Below, in pieces: positions 36,135 to 48,744 of a stretch of 64,000 nt of DNA; the stretch's first letter is position 1, and every line of letters begins with the position of its first letter. The position numbers and the translations under genes were made by a program. Under the pieces are notes generated by a model. That model had not been told where the DNA came from and did no database searches. It saw only the letters and a list, made by a program, of their open reading frames with translations. This stretch comes from Pteria penguin (Eukaryota; Mollusca; Bivalvia; Pterioida; Pteriidae): positions 33,779,596 through 33,843,595 of the forward strand of contig CM068582.1 in the NCBI GenBank assembly GCA_035048485.1. The letters run 5' to 3'.

Positions 36135-37500
36135 AAATCACTCCTAGATTTCAAATCCCTTAACACACATGTAGGTATGAGTGTACCCTTAAGTGGATAA
36201 TTATAACAATTGAATGGCAACTGTTAAACTGACCGTCCATAGTCCATCTGTCTATGAACACATGTTACTCTTTTATTCTTTTTTTCGGATTGTGGGCTTG
36301 AGTCATAAAGATTCATGAGATTTAATCAATATCAACGGGTAGCCAGGTTAAGAATGTCAAAGTGTATTAACTTATGTCTCATCGGTGATGGTTAAGGTGA
36401 ATTAATGATATTTTCAGTATGCATTTCGAGTTCTAAATTATTATAACTTCTTGCATATTAGAAAAATGCCATTTTATATGCCTTTAGTATACAGGATATA
36501 GTATGATATTGTGCTGTCTGTCATTCCCTCTATCGAAAAATATTTTCCACTATCCATAATCAAATGGTTGTACTCGAAATAGTGCCACTTGCAGTTGTGT
36601 ATCTCCGTTTTATACGGGATGGTTGTCTTTGGAGACCATTAAATCAACATGTGTAAATGACTTACTTAATCTTACACCAATGGCAATTTACGTATATTTT
36701 TAAGGTGCAATTGAAGAGTTGACCCATTCATCTTAAACGAATGCGCAGCACATGCTTGTACCAAATGTAGATGTTTCAACTACTACAACACATTTATTGT
36801 TGCAACACATTTTTGTATTATGCATGTATTCCGTCTAAACCATTATTTAAAATTCATCCCATGGAGGTTCGTGAAAAGTCATAAAGAGTTCAACTTGTTG
36901 TCCGAGTTTGAAATTCAGATAAACACTGCAAATACGATTTGGCTGGTTTCAACAAGAACTATCGCACATGAAGGAGACCATATGTTCGGAAGATTGTGCA
37001 CATAGTCTTTAGTCCCTAGGGTCTGGTGTAAGTGTAAAATTACATACCAGCCGTGCCATATTTTTATGAATAAAGGATCTCTGATCCGGATAACAGGACG
37101 CCGATAAAAAAAAATGGTTTAGAGACAGAGAATCTCGACTTGAGATGTGATGAGGTGCATATATACATTCGTATAAATCCTTTATTATGAAGTAGATCCT
37201 TTATAATGACAATTTATCTCATCAATGAAAATAAAGTTTATATCTACATGTAGGTCAGAGTTTATATCTACATGTAGGTCAGAATTTGACTGTTTTGATA
37301 CTGAACGTTTTCCGGATTAGATTGTGTAGGTTGACTTTAACACCTCCTACTTAATGCAATAAAAGATCGCCGTTTTGAAGTTATCTTAGATAATCAACGT
37401 CAATAGCTGAAACTTAAGAATGAAATTGTGACGTGCATTAGACATACGATCTTGTTCTGGCGTTGTTTATATACTATCGAAACTCTCATTTACCCATCTT
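36135..37500. other. Non-coding stretch
   Basis: A 25-bp direct duplication lies at about 37228-37283 (TTTATATCTACATGTAGGTC, twice). No gene is seen. Confidence 0.5.
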
Positions 37501-37503
37501 TTT

Positions 37504-37766
37504 CTTGATTCCCGGGTCCGGCCACAATATTTCATCCTGCCTGTTACAGAAATTATTGCTGTGAGAATGACCCTCATGTGAGGGAGAACCAGGGTAATTT
37601 CTTTGTTGGGTTTTGAAACCTAGGGCAGAAGGGGAGGGGGCAGAGTGTGATGGATATCGGCATCGTCCTGAATAGCCCAATTGTCAGAGCATCCATCTTG
37701 ATAGCGGAAGGTTCTGGATTCGATTCCCGGGTCCGACCACAATTTTTCACCCTGCCTGTTACAGTA
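37504..37766 (+). mobile_element. tRNA-derived SINE fragments, two partial copies
   Basis: At 37665-37742 a tRNA-like head has A-box TAGCCCAATTGTCAGAGC and B-box GGTTCTGGATTCGATTCCCG. It is followed by GGGTCCGACCACAATTTTTC and CCTGCCTGTTACAG. The last part recurs at 37505-37550 (GATTCCCGGGTCCGGCCACA, then CCTGCCTGTTACAG). So two overlapping or nested SINE pieces lie about 215 bp apart. The family is not recognised. Confidence 0.6.
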
Positions 37767-37769
37767 TTT

Positions 37770-39195
37770 TACTTTAATATTCTTATGTACAGTGACGTCC
37801 ATTCAACAACCTAACAAAACTGTACGACTTTAACACTGAACACGAGATAATTTAAAGAATGTTTTCGCCGATTGTGACATATTAGCAGGAAACACTCGTT
37901 ACTTCCAGGCGCCTGGTCACATCACATTTCACATTTTTTAATTTGCAGTTGAACATGCCAACACCACCTTTTCTGCAATTTTTGTCTAGACTTTGAGTGC
38001 CAGACATCCAGTGATATTCCTTCGGATTTATAATTTTATTATGATTTAAAAGTAGAATAAATATTGAAGAAAATATTTCGGGTTGGTACCGAAACACTAA
38101 TTATTTGACTGGTGCTTCCTCCGATTAAACAGTAATAATTTTATACAATCCACTCCTATGCTTTCTGAGACAAATACACATACCTTTGTCAAGAGGTTTG
38201 ACTTGTGGTATCTGATATGATGGATCCATGTCCTATCAGTTAAAGTTTTTTCTGTAGTTAGTATTATTAGACTCTTATTCTAATGTTATGTGTAAGTCTG
38301 CATTTCTGTCGTGTGTGTGTGTGTTTTCTTTTTTCCGGGAGTTAGATTTCATGTTTCCTATGGGTCAATGACTGTCCACCGTGGATCTTTGAAAGTATCA
38401 CATTTACACTACATCTATTATTTAAATATTTTCATTTGTGCCGAACAAGGATATTGTCACCTGTATATTGTGGGGTCAAGGATTTAATATTAACCGACAC
38501 CAGATGGAAAGACATCATCAACATCAAGTTACTTCCAACCTAAACCTGACGAGATGAGACGTTATAGAGTAGCGTTTTAGCCTTGGCGATCATCTTTCTA
38601 TCTCTCTCTCTCTCGACCTAAACACTCCTGTATCGCAATGAGTAAATGTCATGTTCGGTGTTATTTATTTTGTCGTCAACATATCATGATACTACATAAT
38701 ACATTAACAGCATGTGACGTAGAACTGTAATTACAATGTGACGTAAAACATGCATTTAATATCAAATGAGATTGTCACGCAATTGTGACGCAGCTGAACC
38801 CTTCCGCGTTCAATGCAGCTAAAGATATAACAAGGTATCTAAGAAATGAAAACTTGTTTATATATAGGGATGCCTTGACATAATTAGTCCACACTTATAT
38901 CTTGTTTGTTATACTTGATTATAAAGAAGGATGACAAAACAAGGTAAAATGTTGTCAATGAATTTAGAGCAATAGCGCATTTCGACAGCTCGAAATTTAA
39001 GTAATTCTAATGGTCGAGGTACTGTAGAAATCCACAATATAAGTAGACCCAAATAATATACCAAACATTAGCATTTCTATTGTTGACACCGTAACACTGA
39101 AAACTTGACCTGGTCTTAGATATCTATGCAAGTCTTCAACAATGGTAGGGATCCGATTTTTATTGTTATTTATTTCTATGGAATGATGATCGCTC
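37770..39195. other. Non-coding stretch, nothing recognised
   Basis: Contains a short (GT)n run at about 38311-38324 and a TC-rich run at 38601-38614. No gene is seen. Confidence 0.5.
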
Positions 39196-39199
39196 AACT

Positions 39200-39900
39200 T
39201 GGTTTTGTTTATGCGATGTGTAAGACATTTACCTCTGAGATGCTATACAATCATTGTAATAATAAGATACTGGCTCACCTCAGTATTGTTAAGGCGATAT
39301 GTAGAACGTTTACCTCTGAGATGCTATACACTCATTGTAATCATGCAATACTCGCTCACCTCAGTATTGTTAAGGCGATATGTAGAACGTTTACCTCTGA
39401 GATGCTATACACTCACTGTAATCATGAGATACTCGCTCACCTCAGTATTGTTAAGGCGATATGTAGAACGTTTACCTCTGAGATGCTACACACTCACTGT
39501 AATCATGAGATACTCGCTCACCTCAGTATTGTTAAGGCGATATGTAGAACGTTTACCTCTGAGATGCTATACACTCATTGTAATCATGAGATACTCGCTC
39601 ACCTCAGTATTGTTAAGGCGATATGTAGAACGTTTACCTCTGAGATGCTATACACTCATTGTAATCATGAGATACTCGCTCACCTTCAGTATTGTTAAGG
39701 CGATATGTAGAACGTTTACCTCTGAGATGCTATACACTCACTGTAATCATGAGATACTCGCTCACCTCAGTATTGTTAAGCCGATGTGTAGAACGTTTAC
39801 CTCTGAGATGCTATACACTCATTGTAATCATGAGATACTCGCTCACCTCAGTATTGTTAAGCCGATGTGTAAGATATTTACCTCTGGGACACTATACATT
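39200..39900 (+). repeat. 81-bp tandem repeat (minisatellite)
   Basis: About nine units start near 39217, 39296, 39377, 39458, 39539, 39620, 39702, 39783 and 39864. The consensus contains GATATGTAGAACGTTTACCT, CTGAGATGCTATACACTCAY, TGTAATCATGAGATACTCGC and TCACCTCAGTATTGTTAAGG. The first and last units are diverged. Because 81 is a multiple of three, two plus-strand frames stay open across the array. A one-base T insertion in the seventh junction (about 39685) swaps the frames. I see no start context, signal peptide or splice site to make it a protein. Confidence 0.95.
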
Positions 39901-39924
39901 GATATATATATATCGAGTATAACT

Positions 39925-41040
39925 TGAACGATACACTGTTAGTTGTGTCATTTCTTAACGTTGTGCCTCGTGTACTACTTTATCATTTTTTGGGTATTTT
40001 GTGCTGGCTTGATGTGGATGTCCAGTAGAAATATACGATAGCAGTAAAGATTGTCTTCTGGTAATCATTCTGGGATTTCTATGTGTGATTTAGATGAGTG
40101 TGTTTTGGAATATGGACATGTAAATAAAATTATCTAGGACATGTGATTCATCATTTGTATTTGAAAGTTTCTTCAAACAACATCTTGCCTAAGAATGGTA
40201 TGTCATGTATTTGTTGTGAATGTGTCTTGGTCAAGCTCTTCGTAATTTTATTGTGTTTTTTTTTTTTTTTGGACAAGTTAACCAGCTAATTTAGACTATG
40301 TCCTATCTGGGTTTTCTTTCTTTTAAAATCTCCAATTTCTTTACCTGTCTCATTTTAACCATATGCTAATTTTGAATAGACCTTGAATGTTAATCAGCTG
40401 AAGTTTGCTGCATGTCCTTTGGTTCACAAAATATTTTTTTAATATCCATGGTCAATATCAATATATCTTATGTTAAATACAGTAAGTACCATATGAAATG
40501 AAGTGATGAATAAGAAACTTTTAAATTTGTATTTGTGAAACGAAACGTCCCAACTTATTTATGTCTGCCTGTAGATCAGTGACAGATGTCAAACAGTAGA
40601 TAGAAAATAGATAAAGGTGTCATAATTAAATTAATATCAATTAATAATAAAAGTGTACTGGTCCAATTAATCTCATTGATCATTGTAACCATATTGGATG
40701 ACAATAAGTAGCCTGTCTATGATCTGTACATATGACTCATTTTATTATACAATACGTTTCATTTGTCGGATAATCTTTGCATTTATAATGATAATTTATC
40801 ACTTAGCGATCAGGTGTTGTGATAATTTTGCTTTCAAAATCAGTTTACGATAACGTGATAAAGTCATCAAGTCTGCATACAACAGTGTATTTCCTAGACT
40901 CTGTATTAGAATTAATGTAATTTCATGAAACTTCACAGCAGTGAAAAATTAATAAATTTTATGGTTTATTGTTTTATAAGATTTTATCATTTAAATAATT
41001 TGACCTTATAATACAGACAAAACCTGTTGATATAGTCATT
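39925..41040. other. Non-coding stretch
   Basis: Contains a T-run at 40256-40270. No gene is seen. Confidence 0.5.
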
Positions 41041-41044
41041 ATAC

Positions 41045-41181
41045 CAGTAAAATACGAAAATAACTGGTGTCACATGACTATGGCACTAACAACAATGTAC
41101 CACAGTGGACATTCACGGATCCCTGAAATTCAGAGGTGAGACCAGGTGCCCGGGAGGAGTGAGCGTCTCCTGTTTGGCTAG
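41045..41181 (-). repeat. Dispersed repeat C2, copy 2
   Basis: The reverse complement matches 24460-24605 closely: GGAGACGCTCACTCCTCCCG, GGTCTCACCTCTGAATTTCA, then the GTCATGTGACACCAGTTATTT end. Confidence 0.75.
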
Positions 41182-41934
41182 TATGAAACATTCTTGACAA
41201 TTTAATGGAACAACCCGCTTAGTGAACACGATTGATTAATTATTGTTTTAATTATATCGCGAATACGTCTGCCTGTGTGTGTATATATAACATATATATT
41301 ATATATAATACTGTGCTTAGACTGGAGAATTGAAAAATATCTTTCGGATGACGTAGACAACGGGATGTAATAAGATGACCACATTTCATAATACCCGGAG
41401 GTGCTTACACCAGTACGATATGAAGAAGTTCGTCAGTCACCAAGAAAATGAAATTGAGTCACTCTGATAAAAAAACAGTAATGGGTTACGTGAAGACATT
41501 GTAAGCATTGTTAACTTGTTTACAATGTGTTATTTTGATGTGTGTTGCTCGTTATGTACGGATTCACGTTTAGACAAGATGCATAACACATCATTTCATT
41601 ACTCATCCAGGGTTTATGTATTATAAGTATGTTAATTCATAATATTTTGGATCTAATGTAATTGCTGAGGTCAGAAGATTCCTAACCAATGTAAAACTTA
41701 GTATTAGAGAACATAAAAAGAAAATTTAAATCTATACAATATACAGCTCTAATACATTTATATCGTTAGCGAAAAACTTGCAAAAGAACTAGGCGAGTTT
41801 TTATTTTCCAATTCGCGATGTTCGTCATACAACTTTTGATTCATAGTGATTTAATCGTTTTTAGAACCTTTAAGGACATTCAGCATACAAATATTTATAC
41901 TTTTCACTATTTCGGTCTTGAGGATCACTTCCAA

Positions 41935-42150
41935 TGTAAAATACGAAAGTAACTGCTGTCACATGGCTATGGCACTAACAACAATATATCATACACGAAC
42001 TCTTGAAGTTCAGAGTTGATACCAGGTGCCGGGGAGGAGTGAGCGTCTCCTGTTTTGGCTATTTACACCCGCCGTAAATGAACTTTAATACAGGCGAAAC
42101 AAATATAATTCAGCACTGTATTTATACATGAATGAGAACAAATACTGTGT
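41935..42150 (-). repeat. Dispersed repeat C2, copy 3
   Basis: Same repeat as 24375-24605 and 41045-41181, including the longer flank with TACAGTGCTGAATTATATTT in minus reading. The core at 42001-42061 keeps GGAGACGCTCACTCCTCCCC. Confidence 0.75.
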
Positions 42151-42214
42151 GGAAAGTGTCACAGCCACACCACACCAGGAAAAGGGTATCATAATACTTA
42201 AATCAAACCTTCCG

Positions 42215-42440
42215 CGGGGAACTGTATTTACCTCCTCGACTTAAAGGTTGTTGTAGGACTTTTGCGACGGGTGTTGTATGCAACCAGGGGACGCTTACTC
42301 TTCCCGGACACCTGGTCTCACCTCGATTTTATTTGGGTCCGCATTTGTCTGAATATGACACTATTCACCTTATTTTCCTTTTATTCCATGTACTATGAGA
42401 TTTGGTTTATCCTTCGGTACTTCTTCGTTTTTTACTTCAA
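42215..42440 (+). mobile_element. Family B tail, solo copy
   Basis: TTTACCTCCTCGACTTAAAG begins the match. The core at 42281-42340 (AACCAGGGGACGCTTACTCT) is followed by GGTCTCACCTCGATTTTATT, TTTGTCTGAATATGACACTA and TATCCTTCGGTACTTCTTC. Confidence 0.8.
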
Positions 42441-42499
42441 AACACATAAGATGTCGATGTACAAATATGGATACACGTATATATCTCCTAATATCTTTA

Positions 42500-43330
42500 T
42501 CATCACTGGTTGATATCGCTGCTGGTGGACTGTAAGTACCGAAGGTAATTTCTAACCTAGTTTCATAACTTTTGTACTGACCCGAAATATAAAATTCTGA
42601 TGAACTGTGACAAACATTTGAAGAATATTCGAAAAACTAAAGAGTATCTCCATCCTGCATAGCTCTGTCCTTTGTTTAATTCTTTGGCTTCGAAATGCGC
42701 ATCTGGTGCACAATATTATGACGTATGTATGTTCTGATATTTATCATAACCATCAGGTCGGTGTCACTGCTGGTGGATTGTTAGTTCGCGAGGGTATCAT
42801 AAGTCTAGTTTCCAGTGCTTTTGTACGTCCCTGAAATATTTACTTAAAATTTTTCAGTCATGATAGTTTGAAATCAATTTAAAGTTAAGGAGTATCTCCC
42901 TCGTCCTCGTGCACATCTATGTTTTAAAACTGATTCTTTGGCTCATTTTTGTTTTTATTTTTATTTATTTTCATTATTTATTATTTTTTATTTATTTATT
43001 TTTTTTTTTTTTTTTGCCACTTGAGTGCTAGCAATGCTCTTCAAATATCTATATATAATTAGAATTCCAATAATTTGGCCATGATCATCACTAAAGAGAC
43101 AGAGAAGTTGTCGAATTTGGCATCTTGTGCACAAAATCACAACGTATATGTGTTATGATATTTATTACACTTATTTAATACATGGATAAATTTCTTTATA
43201 TTTTGTATTATCATCGGGTCGATGCCGCTGCAGGTGGACTCTTACTGTCCAAGGATAATCCCAAATCCGGTTTTATTCCCTCTGTGCTGACTCAAAATAT
43301 ATACTTATATACTTAACAATGACAAATGTA
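42500..43330 (-). repeat. Multi-unit dispersed repeat with degenerate hammerhead-like boxes
   Basis: Three related units begin at 42501, 42751 and 43211, each with a conserved block. On the plus strand it reads GGTCGRTGYCRCTGCTGGTG followed by a GRKGGTA-like motif. A second block, TTCGAAATGCGCATCTGGTG (42690) or GTCGAATTTGGCATCTTG (43111), lies between units. On the minus strand the first block reads CTTATGATACCCTCGCGAAC then CCACCAGCAGTGACACCGAC, resembling a hammerhead ribozyme core (CTGATGA, stem, GAAA, stem III hairpin) with mutations in each box. A T/A-rich stretch (about 42950-43014) splits units two and three. Confidence 0.6.
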
Positions 43331-43457
43331 TAGAATAGATACAAGGATATATATACGTATTACATATATTACTTTGGGACACCATTTGACAACCATTTTG
43401 ACGACTAATGAGAAGTTTACTTATGCTTGAGGGAACACCGATATTAAAAGATTTAGC

Positions 43458-43588
<131 letters not shown>

Positions 43589-43589
43589 T

Positions 43590-44670
43590 ATTCATGAACA
43601 AGTGCCCTGGCCTGTCTTATACTAAAAGTCGTTTAAACCAATCATTCTGTGCTCATGCAATATTGTAATGGACATCTAAGTTTTACACTGCCATTCACTT
43701 AAAGTAGATTGTAATCAAATAAGTGATCTATAATAGTTTAAAGTTAATGATAAGACTATTTTAGCAGTTAAGTCGCATCAAGGTACGATTTACAACGAAA
43801 AAAAATTATATATCATTGCGAAGATAAAACATTTACATAAAAATACTTCTTATGTGTAGTAAATACATATATAGTATTTTCCCCCCAAGTATTCTCAATT
43901 ATTTAAATATATGTAAGGTACATATCTCTCCCTTTGATTCATTTCTTATGATTTAAGGGATATATATTATGCGAAAACGATATCTGAAATGAGAAAATAA
44001 TAATGTTTCAAAGTCAGACACTACATTATTTTCAAGTGATCGCTGTACATTAAACTTGTTAAAACCCATTCTGTTGTGACATTTGCTCCTAAATGCTAAG
44101 AAGTACGCGATTAACATTGTGAGACGGATGTCAATAGCACATATTAAACTCTTAGTGTGAATGAAGGTGATTCTGAAAAAAAGTGAATGTGACCTTATTA
44201 CTCTTTCCTTTGAGTGTATGCATTTTTACATTTGTATGTTACCTTTAGTATATTTTACATCATCTGACGACTGATTTAGAACCAAGACCACCAACATTCA
44301 CAATCGAAACTTGTTCATTAGGATATCTGCTTGATGAATGTTGAATAATTTTGTTGTATATGGTAAGACATACCGTTAAGTTTTGATAATATTCCTTTGT
44401 TTTATTGGCTAACTGGGTGGTAGATATTTGACGCCTTCTTCTGTGATTTTTAACAAAATTCAATTATCAATACAGCATTATTTTTCTAACATTGTAATCA
44501 ATATGATAAAAGCGTGCTATGCAGTACATGAATGTAGAAACTTCAACAAATTTAACGTTAGTGATGATCTGTTTGATTTTGTGTTCGTATCCATTTTTTC
44601 AATTTGATATAATCGCCGAACGTTACTCGAACACCGTATATATTATATTTTCGCAAAAGAAAAGTGTTTA
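43590..44670. other. Non-coding stretch, nothing recognised
   Basis: The short minus frame 44260-44463 lacks recognisable features. Confidence 0.5.
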
Positions 44671-44671
44671 T

Positions 44672-44858
<187 letters not shown>

Positions 44859-44859
44859 C

Positions 44860-46635
44860 CAGTTCCAAATATATGAAACAAACTAATTCCTGTTTGATTT
44901 AAAAGGTGTCTCTATCTACATCTTTTCACAATTTAACACATTTATCTATTTACTTAGAAGGTTAAAAAAGTGTGTATACTTACTACGTTTTATTGAAAAA
45001 TAACCTTACTTAGAATTTAGAATTTTTATCCACACCATACGTAAAACATAATATATAATAAATTTGTTTTAATATTTTTTCCTTCCACCTGAATTCATCA
45101 TTGGCGTTAAAGAACTCAATTCCAGTGGCTCCAAAGATTCCTGTTGTCTACCGTCCTTTTTGTTTCTAGAAAGACTATTCCTGATTATCGGGGACGAGGT
45201 CATTCACCAGAGTTGAAATACACATGCGGCAAGATTCTGCTCAAACACAGGTAAAACATATGAGGGGATTTTTAATTATTTTCATTTATCATTCTACAAA
45301 AACTATCGGAGACATCGTGAAAGGCGACGCCAACATCTGAAGGCTATCTTTCAATACATAAGGGGGATATATTCATCTACACAGAACATCATTAAACAGA
45401 TGGACAAAGAATGATAGAATAAACAATCACCTGCAAGAAGTGCATTCTTTCTTTTATAAACGTTTGTGTCTGCCGTAGTTATATAATCGACCTAAGTGAA
45501 CAAAATGTGTGAAGAAATGTCAAAAAATGGAGTAAATAATGAGATGGTTAACAATCAAAATCAAATTAATCATCTGGATGATATAAAAATGGCATTCGTT
45601 TCACTTAATTTGAATTTGCTGGAGCTTTTTTTGTATAAGAATTTGCAAAAGATGAATTGAAAAGAGATAGCAGATAGTGTTACATTGATATCACACTGTC
45701 TTAGCATTCATCTTTAACTCATGTCTGGCGGGTTTGATTACGTCCATAACTATTAAATGAACAATAGCTTAACAGAAAAAGTATAGCAGTGACTATGACA
45801 AGATGCTATTGTATGCACCTCCGATATTCAAATCAATAGGATGTCAATGCATTTATTTGAGGAATTTATTTGCTGAATATGTATGCAAACACAGGGTGGT
45901 ATATTCGGACAGATTATATTGAAATCGATCAAAGATTGTTGATGCCGATAATGCTTGGGCCAAAAGATATTTTATTATAAGCTCCATGACAATTCAAATA
46001 AGCTGTCAGTATTGACGATTTTGGCAATTAGAAACCGATGTAGGGAGCATGGATCATTTACGACTTTTCAATTGTTCAATTATGAAATTTAAAAAGGTAA
46101 AGTGTTTCTGTGTCCTGAAAATGATTTCTGTGCTAAGCAAATATTTATTGTGCTGTAACCATTGTCCGAAAACTCAAACACAAGAACGGAAAATGTTAAT
46201 ATTCTGTAATTAATTGAAGATGATATGATAAATTTTTTTTTTGATTGCATACTCTGATATAAAAATCATAGAGTGCAAAAAAATATTATCCACACTGGAA
46301 GACTTAAAAACTGTATTTGGCTTCCAAATTTGTCGGTGTATTTATGATTGTGCATTTATGAATATCACATTTACAAATTTGCATGCAAAACGGACAAGGA
46401 ATACTTCTATAACTGTACTGTAATATAATATAAATATATTAATTACCGCTTCGTCGTATTTAAATTACACAAAGGGAATGTTTTCGCATAAATGATTTGC
46501 AAAAAACCGACATTTACAGAAACGTGCATAAAGAATCTGATGAATTTTGATAAATGGCTGATGCTTTAACTCAAAAAAGGTACTTCTCTGTGCGTATTAA
46601 CATATTTATCCTATATATGTCCTATTAAGAAAAAT
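44860..46635. other. Non-coding stretch, nothing recognised
   Basis: No convincing open frame, RNA gene or tandem repeat. Confidence 0.5.
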
Positions 46636-46638
46636 ACG

Positions 46639-47327
46639 AACCCCCATTAAACCGAGGTGAGACCTGATGCCTGGAAGGAGTAGGCGTCCCCTGGTTGCAT
46701 GCAACACCCGTCGTCCTGCAACAACTTTTTAATTCGAGGAACTAAATACATAAATATACATCTAGGAACACATGAAGGAGACAACAGCACGAAGTCAAAT
46801 TTTCCTATTCAAGGTATGAAATGTTCTTTAACTGAAATTCCGGCGTCGGAAATGCACGTGAACAAATGTCTGTATATATACGTATTATGTCACATTAAGA
46901 ATAGTCAAAAAGTTAAGATGGCTAGTTTGTATGGTCAGGGCCCAAAATATCAGTTAACATTCTTGAAAGTGAAAAACGAAGAAGTACTGAAGGGTAAACC
47001 ATATCTCATAGTCCATGGAATAAAGGGGACAATATCATGTTTAGTGTCATATTCAGACAAACGCGAACCCCGATAAAATCGAAGTGAGACCAAGTGCCCG
47101 GGAGGAGTAAGCGTCCCCTGGTTATACCCGTCGTCCTGCAACAACTTTTTAAGTCGAGGAAGTAAATACATGAATATACACACATGAACATACGAAGGAG
47201 ACAGGAACACGAAGTCAAATTTTCCCAATCAAGGCAAGAAATGCTGCCTGCCTGAAATTCTGGTGTCGGAAACGCAGGTGAACAAATGTATGTATATAGG
47301 TATTATGTCACATCAAGTATAGTGAAA
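46639..47327 (-). mobile_element. Family B 3' tail in tandem (two copies)
   Basis: Two direct copies with a spacing of about 420 bp. The core is at 46639-46705 and 47066-47122, and the RT-end sequence (minus: RMLTDILGPDHTN then a stop) is at about 46918-46970 and again at 47335-47390. The duplicated unit thus spans the last 15 or so RT codons plus the tail. Partial tandem arrangement is a known habit of Penelope-like elements. The two copies differ at many positions, so this is not an assembly echo of a single copy. Confidence 0.8.
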
Positions 47328-48199
47328 AGTTAAAATGGTTATTTTGTATGGTCAGGTCCCAAAATATCTGTTAACATTCTTGAAAGAGGAATATGAAATT
47401 GCAATAGATCCCTATAACGACCATAGAACTTCCTCAGTGACAATTTCAAACGTTTCTCAATACAACCTTGTGAGATTCGTTTCGTGGCAAGAAGCCTCGC
47501 TCTCAGGACGAAATTTTCGTATTTAGAGCATGACCTGGCATAGCGTATAAGTTGTGAAATGAAGATGCCGTATGCTGGAGAGGAAAGTATGTTGCTACTC
47601 AGAAAAGGGAAGTTAGTAATAATGAAATTGAAATCGATAGTTTGTCATAGAGAGAGGTTACTAATGAACCATCGTCACTAATTGATAGGAGTATATCGAG
47701 GTATGAGGCAGAAGATCAGCTCTTTGTAATATCTTTTATCTCGAGTTCCTTTAGATATATGATGTTGAGGTGATCCTCAAATACACGGTTGTCAATCGAC
47801 AAAACATCATCGATGTATCTGTATGTAAAGTTGAACCGAGCTGCTAATTGTTTATTGCCTTTAAAGAGCAGAGACTGTATGAATTCTGCTTCGTAAGAGA
47901 ACAAAAATATGTCGGCCAGAAGAGGCGCGCAATTAGTACCCATAGGAATGCCAACAATCTGTTGGAACACTTTCCCACCAAATATCACAAAAATATTATC
48001 TATAAGAAATTCTAACATTTGGATGATCTCTTTTTCTGTATACTTGCTGCTGGAATCAGACTGTTCCTTTACAAAATATGTGCCGTTGTGGTCTAGAACG
48101 AAATACTTATACCTGTGAATTTTTTGTTTTGTTTGTTTGTTTGTTTATTTGTGTCTTTTGGTTTTTTATTATTACTTTTTTTTTTGTTTTTTTTTTTTT

Positions 48200-48230
<31 letters not shown>

Positions 48231-48440
48231 TGTTTTGTTTTTTGTTTTTGGGGGTTTTTTTTGGATAAAGAAGGCGTTTTGAATAATTGAAGTTATTCTG
48301 TTCTTTAGTTTTTGATTAGGAATGGCTGTGTAAAGAGTCAAAAAGTCTAAAGATTTTGTGCTAGTGACATTATTGAAAATAGGAGATTTTAAATAGTGCT
48401 GTAGAAGATCCGTGGAATTCTTTAGGATCCACATCTGATT
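47328..48440 (-). pseudogene. Penelope-like reverse transcriptase, family B (broken)
   Basis: On the minus strand, 48434-48270 reads palm motif A context (SLDFLTLYTAIPNQKL). A T/G-rich low-complexity block (48127-48262) then interrupts it. After that, 48120-47715 reads YFVLDHNGTYFVKEQS, IVGIPMGTNCAPLLADIF and FTYRYIDDVLSIDN (catalytic YIDD intact), then ELEIKDITKS and a TGA near 47716. Remaining segments are YLDILLSISDDGSLV, ITNFPFLSSN, YGIFISQLIRYARSC and LSLRKFYGRYRDLL, ending in DHTK and a stop near 47330. Motif A reads LDFLTLYT where family A has FDFSTLYT. At least one stop, one frameshift (near 47650) and the insertion inactivate it. The N-terminus is missing. Confidence 0.85.
48127..48262. 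repeat. T/G-rich low-complexity insertion
   Basis: Runs of T with GTTT steps and a G13 run (48217-48229) split the family B RT between motif A and the GIPMG region. Confidence 0.9.
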
Positions 48441-48744
48441 GATTCCGCTTCTCGAGCAGTATTTCTGAAGACCATGTTTGATTTCTGTTAGAATTTTTGT
48501 GAGTAATATGGAAAGAGGCTAAGTGGAACACTTGGAAGATCCAGCTAGGAATCGATGCTTATATGGAGTTTTATGCATCTTTGCAATCCAAAAAAGGTTT
48601 GGTAGATCAGACTCATTTGAACTGACTTGTGATTTTCCAATACCTCTGAAGAGAAAACTGAAGACATATGACAAAGCTGTATGAAAAAAAAATCACCAAG
48701 GACATGCACACAAAACATGATAATAGTAGAGTATACACGGAAGA

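Noticed and set aside
46699..47076. 125-codon plus-strand frame containing YGQGPKYQLTF, resembling FGKGPKYRLP of the RT N-terminal region
   Set aside because: It is antisense to the family B RT end and tail; the minus-strand reading (DILGPDHT) explains the sequence, so the resemblance is coincidental.
48093..48434. Lys- and Pro-rich stretch (KTPPPPPKKKNKKKKK) in a minus-strand frame
   Set aside because: Product of a T/G-rich low-complexity insertion inside the RT remnant.
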